Origin: Aliidiomarina sp047920995 | GTDB taxonomy: Bacteria; Pseudomonadota; Gammaproteobacteria; Enterobacterales; Alteromonadaceae | DNA: 32,879 bases | Direction of reading: 5' to 3' | Assembly: GCF_047920995.1 (NCBI RefSeq) | Contig: NZ_JBLRWZ010000029.1 | Location: 1 to 32,879, forward strand | Shown here: in pieces, positions 17,130 to 24,814 of the stretch | How the letters are laid out: each line of letters opens with the position of its first letter | How positions within the stretch are numbered: position 1 is the first letter of the stretch | Translations under genes and position numbers: made by a program | The notes under the pieces: generated by a model | The model's input: the letters and a program-made list of their open reading frames with translations, nothing else | What the model was told of the DNA's origin: nothing | The model's database searches: none

Positions 17130-17801
17130 ATGCTTGATTGGTCTAACATTGATACTGTATTACTTGATATGGACGGCACCCTGCTCGATTTGCGTTATGA
17201 TAATCACTTCTGGAATGAAGCGTTAAAATTACACTTTGCTGAGCACCACCAAATCAGCGTGAGTGAAGCAGAGTTATGGCTGCAAAATGAATTCAAAAAA
17301 GTGGCCGGCACCCTCAATTGGTATTGCTTAGATTACTGGGAACAAAAACTGGCACTACCCATTCGCGAGCTAAAAAATCGTACAGCCAACCTGATTGTGA
17401 TGCGCCCCGATACCAGTGCTTTTTTGCAAGGCTTGCAGCAGGCAGAAAAAGATGTGGCGTTAATTACTAATGCTCACCCAGATGCTTTAGCATTGAAAAA
17501 TAAGCATGTTCCGCTGCAGCAACTATGCCCGCAGCAGTTTTCTACTCATCAATTTGGTTATTGCAAAGAGTTCCAAGAGCTATGGCAAGGATTACAAGCC
17601 GAGTTTCCTTTCGATCCCAAACGCACCCTGTTTATTGATGATGGCGAACATATTCTTGATAGTGCGCGCGAGTTTGGTATTCAGCACACCGTTGGTATTG
17701 CCAACCCTGATAGCGGGCTTGCTGCAAAAAAATTCTCACGGCATATGGCTATTAGTTCCTTCACCGAGCTAGCACTACCATTCAATGCCAAGGCGCAATA
17801 A
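17130..17801 (+). CDS. yrfG: GMP/IMP nucleotidase YrfG (HAD family)
   Basis: 223 residues from the ATG at 17130, which follows GGGGAAAG; an earlier in-frame start at 17049 overlaps nudE and adds 27 unrelated residues, so it is rejected. HAD motif I is LLDMDGTLLD (Asp13 nucleophile, Asp15), motif II lies in ALITNAHPD, and motif IV is FIDDGEHIL. The length equals E. coli YrfG (about 222), which dephosphorylates purine 5'-nucleotides such as GMP and IMP. It diverges from nudE and lies 59 bp upstream of sthA on the same strand. Confidence 0.92.
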   Translation: MLDWSNIDTVLLDMDGTLLDLRYDNHFWNEALKLHFAEHHQISVSEAELWLQNEFKKVAGTLNWYCLDYWEQKLALPIRELKNRTANLIVMRPDTSAFLQGLQQAEKDVALITNAHPDALALKNKHVPLQQLCPQQFSTHQFGYCKEFQELWQGLQAEFPFDPKRTLFIDDGEHILDSAREFGIQHTVGIANPDSGLAAKKFSRHMAISSFTELALPFNAKAQ

Positions 17802-17860
17802 GTTAAGATAAGCACTGAGCATTTCGTTTATGCGTGATTATATTCAGTATGAGGAAAACC

Positions 17861-19270
17861 ATGGCAGCACAACATCATTTTGATTCAGTAGTTATTGGCT
17901 CTGGTCCTGGCGGCGAAGGTGCCGCTATGATGCTGGCAAAGCGTGGGCAGAAAGTGGCTATTATTGAGGCCGAACGTAAGCTCGGCGGGGGCTGCACTCA
18001 CTGGGGCACTATTCCTTCAAAAGCATTGCGGCACGCCGTAAGCCGTTTAATTGAGTACAATGCTAGCCCGTTATTCTCACGCCAACAAATGCCACATCGG
18101 TTGATGTTCTCGGAAATACTCGATTATGCAGAATCCGCGATTCGCAAACAGGTAAAGCTGAGAAGTTCGTTTTATGAACGCAATTCAGTAACGGTGATTC
18201 ATGGTATCGCCCGCTTTTTAGATGAGCATCGCATGGAAGTGCAACATCCGGATGGTTCTATTGAAACTATTCGGGCCGATAATTTCGTGATCGCCACGGG
18301 CTCTCGGCCTTATCATCCGCCGAATGTAGATTTCGATCATCCACGCATTTACGATTCCGATAAAGTGCTATCGCTCAAGCATGATCCTAAGAGTATTATT
18401 ATTTTTGGCGCGGGCGTAATCGGCTGTGAATACGCGAGTATTTTCCGTGGCTTGGGCGTGAAAGTTGATTTAGTAAACATGCGTGAGCGATTGCTTTCAT
18501 TTTTAGATACCGAATTTTCCGATGCGCTAAGCTATCACCTACGCAATAACGGTGTAGTGATTCGCCACAACGAAGATTTTGCCAGTATTACCGGCCGCGA
18601 AGATGGTGTGGTGTTAGAAACCAATTCAGGTAAACGTATTTTTGCCGATTGTCTGCTCTTTGCTAATGGCCGTTCAGGCAATGTGGAAAAACTAAATCTC
18701 GATGCGGTAGGGCTTACACCCAACCATCGCGGCCAGCTTGAGGTAGATGAAAACTATCGTACTCATGTGCCGCACATTTATGCGGTAGGCGACATTATTG
18801 GTTACCCCAGTTTAGCGAGCGCAGCCTATGATCAAGGGCGCTTTGCCGCCACTGCTCTAATTGATGGCGAGTGCGATAATAAACTAGTTTCTGATATTCC
18901 CACGGGCATCTACACCATTCCGGAAATTAGTTCTGTGGGTGCTACAGAAGAGGAGCTTACGGCAGCAAATGTGCCTTATGAAGTGGGCCGCGCCCAGTTC
19001 AAACATTTGGCACGAGCCCAGATCGCGGATACCATGGTGGGTAGCTTAAAGCTGCTGTTTAATCGTGATACCAAGGAACTGCTTGGGGTACATTGTTTCG
19101 GGGAACGCGCCTCAGAAATTGTTCATATCGGCCAAGCGATCATGGAACAAAAAGGCGCGGGCAATACCATTGAGTATTTTGTGAATACCACCTTCAATTA
19201 CCCCACCATGGCCGAAGCCTACCGAGTAGCCGCATTAAATGGTCTTAATCGCTTAGCTCCTGGGCAATAG
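17861..19270 (+). CDS. sthA: Soluble pyridine nucleotide transhydrogenase SthA
   Basis: 469 residues from the ATG at 17861, which has GAGGAAAA just upstream; an earlier GTG at 17834 is less likely. SthA is an FAD flavoprotein that equilibrates NADPH and NADH, usually draining excess NADPH. GSGPGGEGAA (FAD binding) is near the start. The disulfide-loop region reads GGGCTHWGTIPSKALRHA: only Cys45 is kept and the second redox cysteine of lipoamide dehydrogenase is Thr50, the diagnostic feature of SthA. FGAGVIGCEYASIF is the NAD(P) site, and VGDIIGYPSLASAAYDQGR is the second FAD motif. Its last 26 bp overlap the end of envZ on the opposite strand. Confidence 0.96.
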   Translation: MAAQHHFDSVVIGSGPGGEGAAMMLAKRGQKVAIIEAERKLGGGCTHWGTIPSKALRHAVSRLIEYNASPLFSRQQMPHRLMFSEILDYAESAIRKQVKLRSSFYERNSVTVIHGIARFLDEHRMEVQHPDGSIETIRADNFVIATGSRPYHPPNVDFDHPRIYDSDKVLSLKHDPKSIIIFGAGVIGCEYASIFRGLGVKVDLVNMRERLLSFLDTEFSDALSYHLRNNGVVIRHNEDFASITGREDGVVLETNSGKRIFADCLLFANGRSGNVEKLNLDAVGLTPNHRGQLEVDENYRTHVPHIYAVGDIIGYPSLASAAYDQGRFAATALIDGECDNKLVSDIPTGIYTIPEISSVGATEEELTAANVPYEVGRAQFKHLARAQIADTMVGSLKLLFNRDTKELLGVHCFGERASEIVHIGQAIMEQKGAGNTIEYFVNTTFNYPTMAEAYRVAALNGLNRLAPGQ

Positions 19271-20555
19271 GATACCGAGGAAAGGTAACTTTAATATTAA
19301 GCCCGCCGGTTGGTTCATTGCGGGCTTCTATTTTACCTCGGTGCATTTGCGCAAACCGTTTTACAATAGCTAAACCTAACCCTGTACCTTCCTCACTGCG
19401 GGCTGTGTTGCCGCGCGTAAACGGCTCAAACATCGCATCAATTTGAGCTTCTGGAATACCCTTACCGTGATCGCGCACACTAAACCAAACATGCTCCTCA
19501 TCGAAGCTAGCACCGCTAGTAATGGTGAAAGGTTCACTACCATAGCGTTTAGCGTTCACAATCAAATTGGCAATAATGCGTTTCACGGCAATAGGCTGTA
19601 ACTCAATATCGGGTATCGGCGCCAAGTTCAACTGAATTAAATTCTTATCCACATACTGCGCCGCGTTTACCACATCTTCAATTAATTCGTTTAGGTTGCA
19701 AAACTCAAAACCCACTCGCTCGCTCGCACGGGCAAAATCGCTGAACTGAGCAAGAATGCTGTTCAAATCATCGATATCACTAATAATACCTTCCACTAAC
19801 GGATCAGTTGGGTTCATCAGTTCTGCGGCTAAGCGAATACGGGTTAAGGGGGTTCGTACATCATGCGAAATACCCGCCAGCAATAAGGCGCGATCATCAT
19901 CAACATGGCTCATACTGCGGGTCATACGGTTAAATGCGCGGGTAACGGCTTGTAATTCACTGGCACCGCGCTCTGGTAGGTGTTGCGGTAGCTCGCCATC
20001 CACCATTTGCTCGGCAGCATAACGTAATTGTTGTAATGGCCTATTCAAGGAGCGCGCAAACCAAGCCGCGCCAGCAACACTAATAAGGCCGATTAACAAT
20101 AAAAACAAAATGAGTGGCGAGAAACGGCCTTCATCAATATAAGCCAAAGGTACCCGTAACCAGCTTGGGTTGCTCGGCGTTTGCACCCAAATATACATTC
20201 TATCTTGAGTACCCACACGCACGTCGGCTTGCTCGCCTAACGTGCTGTACACCATTTCTGATAAAAATAGATACGGCGTAGCTTGCAATAAACCACGTTG
20301 TTCCGCTTCCTCATAAGTGAACGATTCTACCCCACTTAACTCAGCAAAGCGGGTTTGTATGTGCTCATCGTCTTGTTGATTCACCCATTGCGCTACTAAG
20401 GTGTGGCGCGCAATTAAATAACTAAGTTGGCTTACCCCTGGCTTCACTACATAAATGGTGATTACCAAGTAGGTTAAAAATAGGTTCAGCAGTAATACCG
20501 TTGCAATCAGCAGCATTGTTCGAGAAAAAGCTGTGCGCGGGAACATCCATTTCAT
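19245..20555 (-). CDS. envZ: Osmosensor histidine kinase EnvZ
   Basis: 436 residues. It is an inner-membrane sensor kinase that phosphorylates OmpR. Two membrane helices (about 12-35 and 146-166) bracket a periplasmic loop of about 110 residues; HAMP follows (about 167-218). The DHp phosphoacceptor motif is ISHDVRTPLTR with His231. The ATP-binding domain has an N box (LIVNAKRYG), DHGKGIP (G1), FEPFTRG and GTGLGLAIVKR (G2). The ATG lies 11 bp after ompR. The 3' end converges on and overlaps sthA. In E. coli envZ is followed by pckA; here pckA is about 12 kb away on the far side of tex. Confidence 0.96.
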   Translation of the reverse strand: MKWMFPRTAFSRTMLLIATVLLLNLFLTYLVITIYVVKPGVSQLSYLIARHTLVAQWVNQQDDEHIQTRFAELSGVESFTYEEAEQRGLLQATPYLFLSEMVYSTLGEQADVRVGTQDRMYIWVQTPSNPSWLRVPLAYIDEGRFSPLILFLLLIGLISVAGAAWFARSLNRPLQQLRYAAEQMVDGELPQHLPERGASELQAVTRAFNRMTRSMSHVDDDRALLLAGISHDVRTPLTRIRLAAELMNPTDPLVEGIISDIDDLNSILAQFSDFARASERVGFEFCNLNELIEDVVNAAQYVDKNLIQLNLAPIPDIELQPIAVKRIIANLIVNAKRYGSEPFTITSGASFDEEHVWFSVRDHGKGIPEAQIDAMFEPFTRGNTARSEEGTGLGLAIVKRFAQMHRGKIEARNEPTGGLNIKVTFPRYPIAQELSD

Positions 20556-20566
20556 TCGCTAAAACC

Positions 20567-21292
20567 TTATTGGGCCGCTTGGCCGTCTGGAACAAATACG
20601 TAGCCCAAGCCCCAAACCGTTTGAATATAGCGAGGCTTAGAGGCATCTGTTTCAATCATTCGGCGTAACCGTGAAACCTGCACATCAATACTTCGTTCCA
20701 GTGCGCTGTAATCTCTACCCCGCGCTAAGTGCATCAGCTTGTCGCGTGATAATGGTTCTCTTGCATGCTTCACTAAGGCTTTTAATACGGCGAATTCGCC
20801 ACTAGTTAGCGGTAATAATTGATCGCCTTTGCGTAACTCTCGGGTAGATGTATTAAAAAGAAAATCACCAAAGCACACATCATCACTTTCTGCCGTAGGC
20901 GCTCCAGGCACTTCCCGTTGCTGGCGTTTCAGTACTGCCTTTACTCGCGCCAGCAGTTCTCGCGGATTAAATGGCTTGGCGAGATAATCATCAGCACCGA
21001 GCTCTAGGCCATGAATTCTATCCATCTCACTGCCTTTCGCTGTGAGCATAATAATCGGTATATTATTGCCTGCTTCGCGTAAGCGTTTACAGATCGATAG
21101 GCCATCTTCACCCGGCAACATCAGGTCTAAAACCATCAGGTGAAACCGTTCCCGTAATAACAATCTGTCCATCTGCTCGGCTTCGCCAGCGCTGCGCACT
21201 GCATACCCTTGCTCTTGCAAATAACGCTCAAGCAATGCCCGCAAACGCGCATCATCATCAACAACAAGTATCTTATCGTCTACTTCAGCCAT
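20567..21292 (-). CDS. ompR: Response regulator OmpR
   Basis: 241 residues. The receiver domain starts KILVVDDDARLRALLERYLQEQGY and carries the phosphoacceptor Asp56 in VLDLMLPGEDGL; the conserved Lys is in YLAKPFNPRELLARV. The C-terminal winged-helix DNA-binding domain has the LTSGEFAVLKAL, REPLSRDKLM and SRLRRMIE elements of OmpR. It controls porin and envelope genes in response to EnvZ. AAGGAATAATA precedes the ATG. envZ follows 11 bp downstream. Confidence 0.97.
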   Translation of the reverse strand: MAEVDDKILVVDDDARLRALLERYLQEQGYAVRSAGEAEQMDRLLLRERFHLMVLDLMLPGEDGLSICKRLREAGNNIPIIMLTAKGSEMDRIHGLELGADDYLAKPFNPRELLARVKAVLKRQQREVPGAPTAESDDVCFGDFLFNTSTRELRKGDQLLPLTSGEFAVLKALVKHAREPLSRDKLMHLARGRDYSALERSIDVQVSRLRRMIETDASKPRYIQTVWGLGYVFVPDGQAAQ

Positions 21293-21352
21293 TATTATTC
21301 CTTTCTTATTTGGCTATGCTCTTTTATTTCATGAGGCTCTAACGCATGCTGT

Positions 21353-21382
21353 ATTATTCATGCACCAAGCAACCATGCGCAA
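21353..21382 (-). promoter_or_regulatory. Candidate promoter for ompR-envZ
   Basis: On the minus strand TTGCGC (21382-21377), an 18-nt spacer and AATAAT (21358-21353) fit a sigma-70 promoter, giving an ompR leader of about 50 nt. It lies between the greB end and ompR, so ompR-envZ need not depend on greB transcription. Confidence 0.4.
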
Positions 21383-21394
21383 CTCACTTATCGT

Positions 21395-21423
21395 AAAACA
21401 ACTATACCGCTTAGCGTTAGTTG
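21395..21423 (-). terminator. Possible terminator after greB
   Basis: The minus strand has CAACTA (21423-21418), an inner CGC/GCG pair, then TAGTTG (21404-21399) followed by TTTT. The stem is short and interrupted, so it is weak, but it is correctly placed just after the greB stop and before the ompR promoter boxes. Confidence 0.4.
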
Positions 21424-21433
21424 CTACAAAGTG

Positions 21434-21910
21434 CTAATCTTTTTCATACCAGATTTTATTAATTAACCATACCTTCATACCGCTTGGTGTTTTCACCATA
21501 GCCTCATCATCAACTTCTTTCTTTAATAACGCCCGCGCCATCGGTGAATCAATCGATATGTAATCATTGCGATGATAAATTTCATCTGGCCCCACAATCC
21601 GTAAGGTTTTTTTATCGCCATCAAGGCTTTCTACCTCAACCCATGCGCCAAAAAAAACTCGACCATTCTGCTGGGCTGAATGGCTTATTACCTGTACATC
21701 TTCTAAACGTTTACGTAAAAACCGCAGGCGTCGGTCAATTTGCCGCAGAAGCTGCTTGTTATATTTATAATCAGCATTCTCAGAGCGGTCGCCCAAACTT
21801 GCCGCCCAAGCAACTTTCTTTGTTGTTTCAGGGCGTTCCGTTTTCCACAGATGATCAAACTCTTGTTTAAGTTGAGTATATCCTGCCGCTGTAATTAAAT
21901 TAGTTTTCAT
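21434..21910 (-). CDS. greB: Transcript cleavage factor GreB
   Basis: 158 residues. GreB enters the RNA polymerase secondary channel and stimulates cleavage of backtracked RNA. The N-terminal coiled coil contains LGDRSENADYKYNK (about 40-53), which carries the acidic Asp/Glu tip needed for catalysis, and the arginine-rich LLRQIDRRLRFLRKRL stretch. The C-terminal FKBP-like domain includes VGPDEIY and ISIDSPMARALLKK. The basic patch and length favour GreB over GreA. In E. coli greB diverges from ompR; here it reads in the same direction as ompR-envZ and diverges from csrA. Confidence 0.94.
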   Translation of the reverse strand: MKTNLITAAGYTQLKQEFDHLWKTERPETTKKVAWAASLGDRSENADYKYNKQLLRQIDRRLRFLRKRLEDVQVISHSAQQNGRVFFGAWVEVESLDGDKKTLRIVGPDEIYHRNDYISIDSPMARALLKKEVDDEAMVKTPSGMKVWLINKIWYEKD

Positions 21911-21927
21911 TCTTTACTCATCTCAAC

Positions 21928-21946
21928 TGCGACGCATCTTGTCGCA
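21928..21946. other. Small hairpin in the greB 5' leader
   Basis: TGCGAC (21928-21933), a 7-nt loop and GTCGCA (21941-21946) form a perfect 6-bp stem, about 17 nt upstream of the greB start. It could affect greB translation; no further support is visible. Confidence 0.4.
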
Positions 21947-22053
21947 TTGTTAAGGTTTCTGTTAACATGTGCTACGAATATCCGCTATGATCGAGTGAAA
22001 TTCTCATTTTATTGATATAAAATCATAGTAATATTAACTAATAATCAATATTA

Positions 22054-22059
22054 TATAAT
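22054..22059 (+). promoter_or_regulatory. Candidate csrA -10 box in an AT-rich leader
   Basis: A perfect TATAAT lies at 22054-22059 in a run of about 70 bp that is almost all A and T. The matching -35 at 17 nt (ATATTA) is poor, so the AT-rich tract may serve as an UP element. Downstream, ACCTG-ATTA-CAGGT (22075-22088) forms a small hairpin before a T-run. Confidence 0.4.
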
Positions 22060-22116
22060 AATCTTAGTAGAAGAACCTGATTACAGGTCTGTCTCCTTTT
22101 TTTGAGGAATTTATAG

Positions 22117-22302
22117 ATGCTCATTCTTACCCGCCGTGTTGGCGAAACGTTAATGATTAACGATGATATCAAAGTTACTGTGTTAGCAGTAAACGGTAAT
22201 CAAGTAAAAATAGGCATCGATGCGCCAAATGAGGTTGCGGTTCACCGCGAAGAAATCTATTTACGCATAGCAGCAGAAAAGAACAACCCGCCAAGCGCTT
22301 AA
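22117..22302 (+). CDS. csrA: Carbon storage regulator CsrA
   Basis: 61 residues. CsrA is a homodimeric RNA-binding protein that recognises GGA motifs and controls translation and stability of mRNAs for carbon flux, motility and biofilm. The N-terminal strand MLILTRRVGETLMI and the C-terminal RNA-binding strand EVAVHREEIYLRI are intact, including Leu4, Arg6 and Arg44-type positions. The ATG follows TTGAGGAATT, whose AGGA is itself a potential CsrA site. It stands alone between greB and tex with its own terminator, instead of in the usual alaS-csrA-tRNA context, so it may be a second genomic copy. Confidence 0.95.
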   Translation: MLILTRRVGETLMINDDIKVTVLAVNGNQVKIGIDAPNEVAVHREEIYLRIAAEKNNPPSA

Positions 22303-22329
22303 CGGTACTCTACAGGTTAAGCGTTTTTT
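22296..22329 (+). terminator. Intrinsic terminator of csrA
   Basis: CGCTTAAC (22296-22303) pairs perfectly with GTTAAGCG (22316-22323); the loop contains an extra GTA/TAC pairing, and T6 follows (22324-22328 plus the next base region). The left arm includes the csrA stop codon, so csrA is probably a monocistronic message. Confidence 0.85.
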
Positions 22330-22411
22330 ATATCGCCACCCAGTGCATTGCTTAGTTCTCCCATGCTTTCTGGCGTGTTAATATCAGCAGCAAATTTATC
22401 TTTAACTATCA

Positions 22412-22429
22412 CTGCAGTTTCAGCTGCAG
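22412..22429. other. Inverted repeat in the tex leader
   Basis: CTGCAG (22412-22417) and CTGCAG (22424-22429) are separated by TTTCAG and can form a 6-bp hairpin ending 15 nt before the tex ATG. The rest of the 115-bp csrA-tex gap shows no clear promoter boxes. Chance occurrence is possible. Confidence 0.35.
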
Positions 22430-22444
22430 AAATGGAAACGATGT

Positions 22445-24799
22445 ATGTCTGCTGTTCGTTTAACTATAAGCCAAGTAATTGCTAACGAGCTATCGGTTCG
22501 TGAAGCCCAAGTTGCCGCTACTCTAAAACTTCTTGATGAAGGTTCTACGGTTCCTTTCATTGCACGCTATCGAAAAGAAGCCACTGGCGGCCTCGATGAT
22601 ACGCAACTACGTAACTTATCACAGCGGCTAAGCTATTTACGTGATCTCGAAGATCGCCGTGCGGTTATTTTAAAAAATATCGCAGACCAAGATAAGCTAA
22701 CTCCTGAGTTGAGTAGTGCAATCCATGCTTGCTTATCAAAAACTGAACTTGAAGATCTATATCTCCCATATAAGCCGAAACGCCGTACCAAAGGGCAAAT
22801 TGCCATTGCAGCAGGCATTCAGCCTCTCGCTGATATATTACTCACCACCAGTGGCGATCCAGATGCTCTAGCCAATGAATACATCAATGTAGATGCTGGC
22901 TTCGCCGATAGCAAAACGGTGCTCGAGGGCGCGCGCTTCATCCTGATGGAACAATTTGCAGAAGATGCGCAATTATTAAAAACGATCCGCGCCAAGCTGT
23001 GGCATGGTGCTGCATTAGAAACCGTTGTTGCGCCGGGTAAAGAACAGGAAGGTGCGAAGTTTCGGGATTACTTTGCGTATGCCGAGCCTCTGCACAAAGT
23101 ACCTTCGCATCGAGCATTAGCATTACTACGTGGCCGCAACGAAGGCGTATTGCAGGTGCGCTTAAATGCTGACCCGCACCAAGATGAAAGCATTCGCACT
23201 AGCCAATACGAAGATATAATCAGTAATCATTTTAATCTTGATGTTGGTGATAGCGCTGCGGGTATGTGGCGCAAACAAACCGTACAATGGACATGGCGCG
23301 TGAAAATACTTTCGCGCATGGAAACCGATTTAATTGGCCAACTGCGTGAACAAGCAGAAACTGCTGCCATTGATGTATTTGCTAAGAACATGAAAGATTT
23401 GCTGATGGCGGCGCCAGCTGGCCCACGCATCACCCTCGGTTTAGATCCCGGGCTACGCACCGGAGTGAAAGCAACCGTAGTGGATAGCACAGGCAAACTA
23501 TTGGCAAACTCCACAGTTTTTCCGCATGCCCCGCAAAACCAATGGGATAAATCACTACGCACGCTCGCCTCGTTATGCAAGCTCCACAAAGTAGAATTAG
23601 TTGCCATTGGTAACGGCACAGGTTCACGGGAAACAGATAAGTTAATCGCTGAGATCATGCAAAAACATCCCGAATTACCGCTTACAAAAATCATGGTAAA
23701 CGAGGCTGGGGCTTCCGTATATTCTGCCTCTGAGCTGGCAGCGCTTGAGTTTCCGGGGCTTGATGTATCGTATCGTGGCGCTGTATCTATCGCTCGCCGG
23801 TTGCAAGATCCACTAGCAGAGCTGGTAAAAATTGAACCGAAATCTATCGGTGTGGGCCAGTACCAACATGATGTGAGCCAATCACAGTTAGCGGTAAGCC
23901 TAGATGCTGTTGTAGAGGATTGTGTAAACGCCGTGGGCGTGGATGCCAATACTGCTTCAGTACCCTTGCTCGCGCGAGTGGCCGGGTTGAACCGTAACCT
24001 TGCCCAGAATATCGTGAATTACCGCGATCAAAACGGTGCTTTTAAAAATCGGCAAGCATTTTTATCCGTACCGCGCATGGGGCCTAAAAGCTATGAGCAG
24101 GCAGCAGGATTTTTACGCATTATGGGCGGTGAAAATCCCCTTGATGGTTCTGCAGTGCATCCTGAAGCCTACCCGGTAGCGGAGCGAATTGCCGCAACGA
24201 ACAGCCGCAAAGTAGCGGAAATCATTGGTGATTCAGGCTTTTTACATGGTTTAAAGGCACAAGATTATATCAACCAAGATTTCGGTGTGCCTACCGTGAT
24301 TGATATCATTCATGAGTTAGAGAAGCCCGGCCGTGATCCCCGCCCTGAATTTAAAACTGCCGAGTTTAAAGAAGGGGTAGAAACCTTAAAAGATTTACAG
24401 ATCGGTATGGTACTTGAAGGTGTAGTAACCAATGTAACTAACTTTGGCGCCTTTGTAGATGTGGGCGTACACCAAGATGGTTTAGTGCACATTTCGGCAC
24501 TTGCGGAGAAGTTTGTTAGCGATCCCCATGAGGTAGTAAAGGCCGGTGATATCGTATCGGTGAAAGTGATGGAAGTTGATGCTGAGCGTAAACGTATCGC
24601 ACTTTCCATGCGCTTAAACGATGCAGCCACAAGCACCGCAACCAATGCTCCTAGCGCACCTGCCAACCCTAAGCCTCGGCAAGGCAAAGAACGTAGCCAT
24701 AGTGCCAAGAAAAGCGGCGGCAATAACAGCAAACAAAATAACCCTGCCCCGATTAATAGCGCCTTTGCTGAGGCCTTCGCTAAAGCTAAAAAACGATAA
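22445..24799 (+). CDS. tex: Tex family RNA-binding transcription accessory protein (YhgF)
   Basis: 784 residues. Tex is a conserved cytoplasmic nucleic-acid-binding protein related to eukaryotic Spt6. The N-terminal helical region starts ISQVIANELSVREAQVAATLKLLDEGSTVPFIARYRKE, the classic Tex opening. A YqgF/RNase H-like domain begins near residue 328 (TLGLDPGLRTGVKATVVD), helix-hairpin-helix motifs lie about 500-560, and an S1 RNA-binding domain near 650-725 (GMVLEGVVTNVTNFGAFVDVG). The tail is basic and Ser/Asn/Pro-rich. greB and tex are also close together in E. coli. The downstream AEC transporter starts 15 bp later. Confidence 0.95.
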   Translation: MSAVRLTISQVIANELSVREAQVAATLKLLDEGSTVPFIARYRKEATGGLDDTQLRNLSQRLSYLRDLEDRRAVILKNIADQDKLTPELSSAIHACLSKTELEDLYLPYKPKRRTKGQIAIAAGIQPLADILLTTSGDPDALANEYINVDAGFADSKTVLEGARFILMEQFAEDAQLLKTIRAKLWHGAALETVVAPGKEQEGAKFRDYFAYAEPLHKVPSHRALALLRGRNEGVLQVRLNADPHQDESIRTSQYEDIISNHFNLDVGDSAAGMWRKQTVQWTWRVKILSRMETDLIGQLREQAETAAIDVFAKNMKDLLMAAPAGPRITLGLDPGLRTGVKATVVDSTGKLLANSTVFPHAPQNQWDKSLRTLASLCKLHKVELVAIGNGTGSRETDKLIAEIMQKHPELPLTKIMVNEAGASVYSASELAALEFPGLDVSYRGAVSIARRLQDPLAELVKIEPKSIGVGQYQHDVSQSQLAVSLDAVVEDCVNAVGVDANTASVPLLARVAGLNRNLAQNIVNYRDQNGAFKNRQAFLSVPRMGPKSYEQAAGFLRIMGGENPLDGSAVHPEAYPVAERIAATNSRKVAEIIGDSGFLHGLKAQDYINQDFGVPTVIDIIHELEKPGRDPRPEFKTAEFKEGVETLKDLQIGMVLEGVVTNVTNFGAFVDVGVHQDGLVHISALAEKFVSDPHEVVKAGDIVSVKVMEVDAERKRIALSMRLNDAATSTATNAPSAPANPKPRQGKERSHSAKKSGGNNSKQNNPAPINSAFAEAFAKAKKR

Positions 24800-24814
24800 C
24801 GAAAAGGTACCTTT

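Noticed and set aside
17861..19270. Dihydrolipoamide dehydrogenase instead of SthA
   Set aside because: The second redox cysteine is replaced by threonine (CTHWGT), and no pyruvate or oxoglutarate dehydrogenase genes are adjacent.
22075..22116. Attenuator or riboswitch in the csrA leader
   Set aside because: Only a 5-bp hairpin, an unpaired stretch and a T-run are present; no known riboswitch core and no convincing alternative pairing could be drawn.
23227..23949. 240-residue open frame antisense to tex
   Set aside because: It lies wholly inside tex, its translation is rich in Ser, Thr and Arg with no family likeness, and it has no ribosome site. The tex frame is unmistakable.
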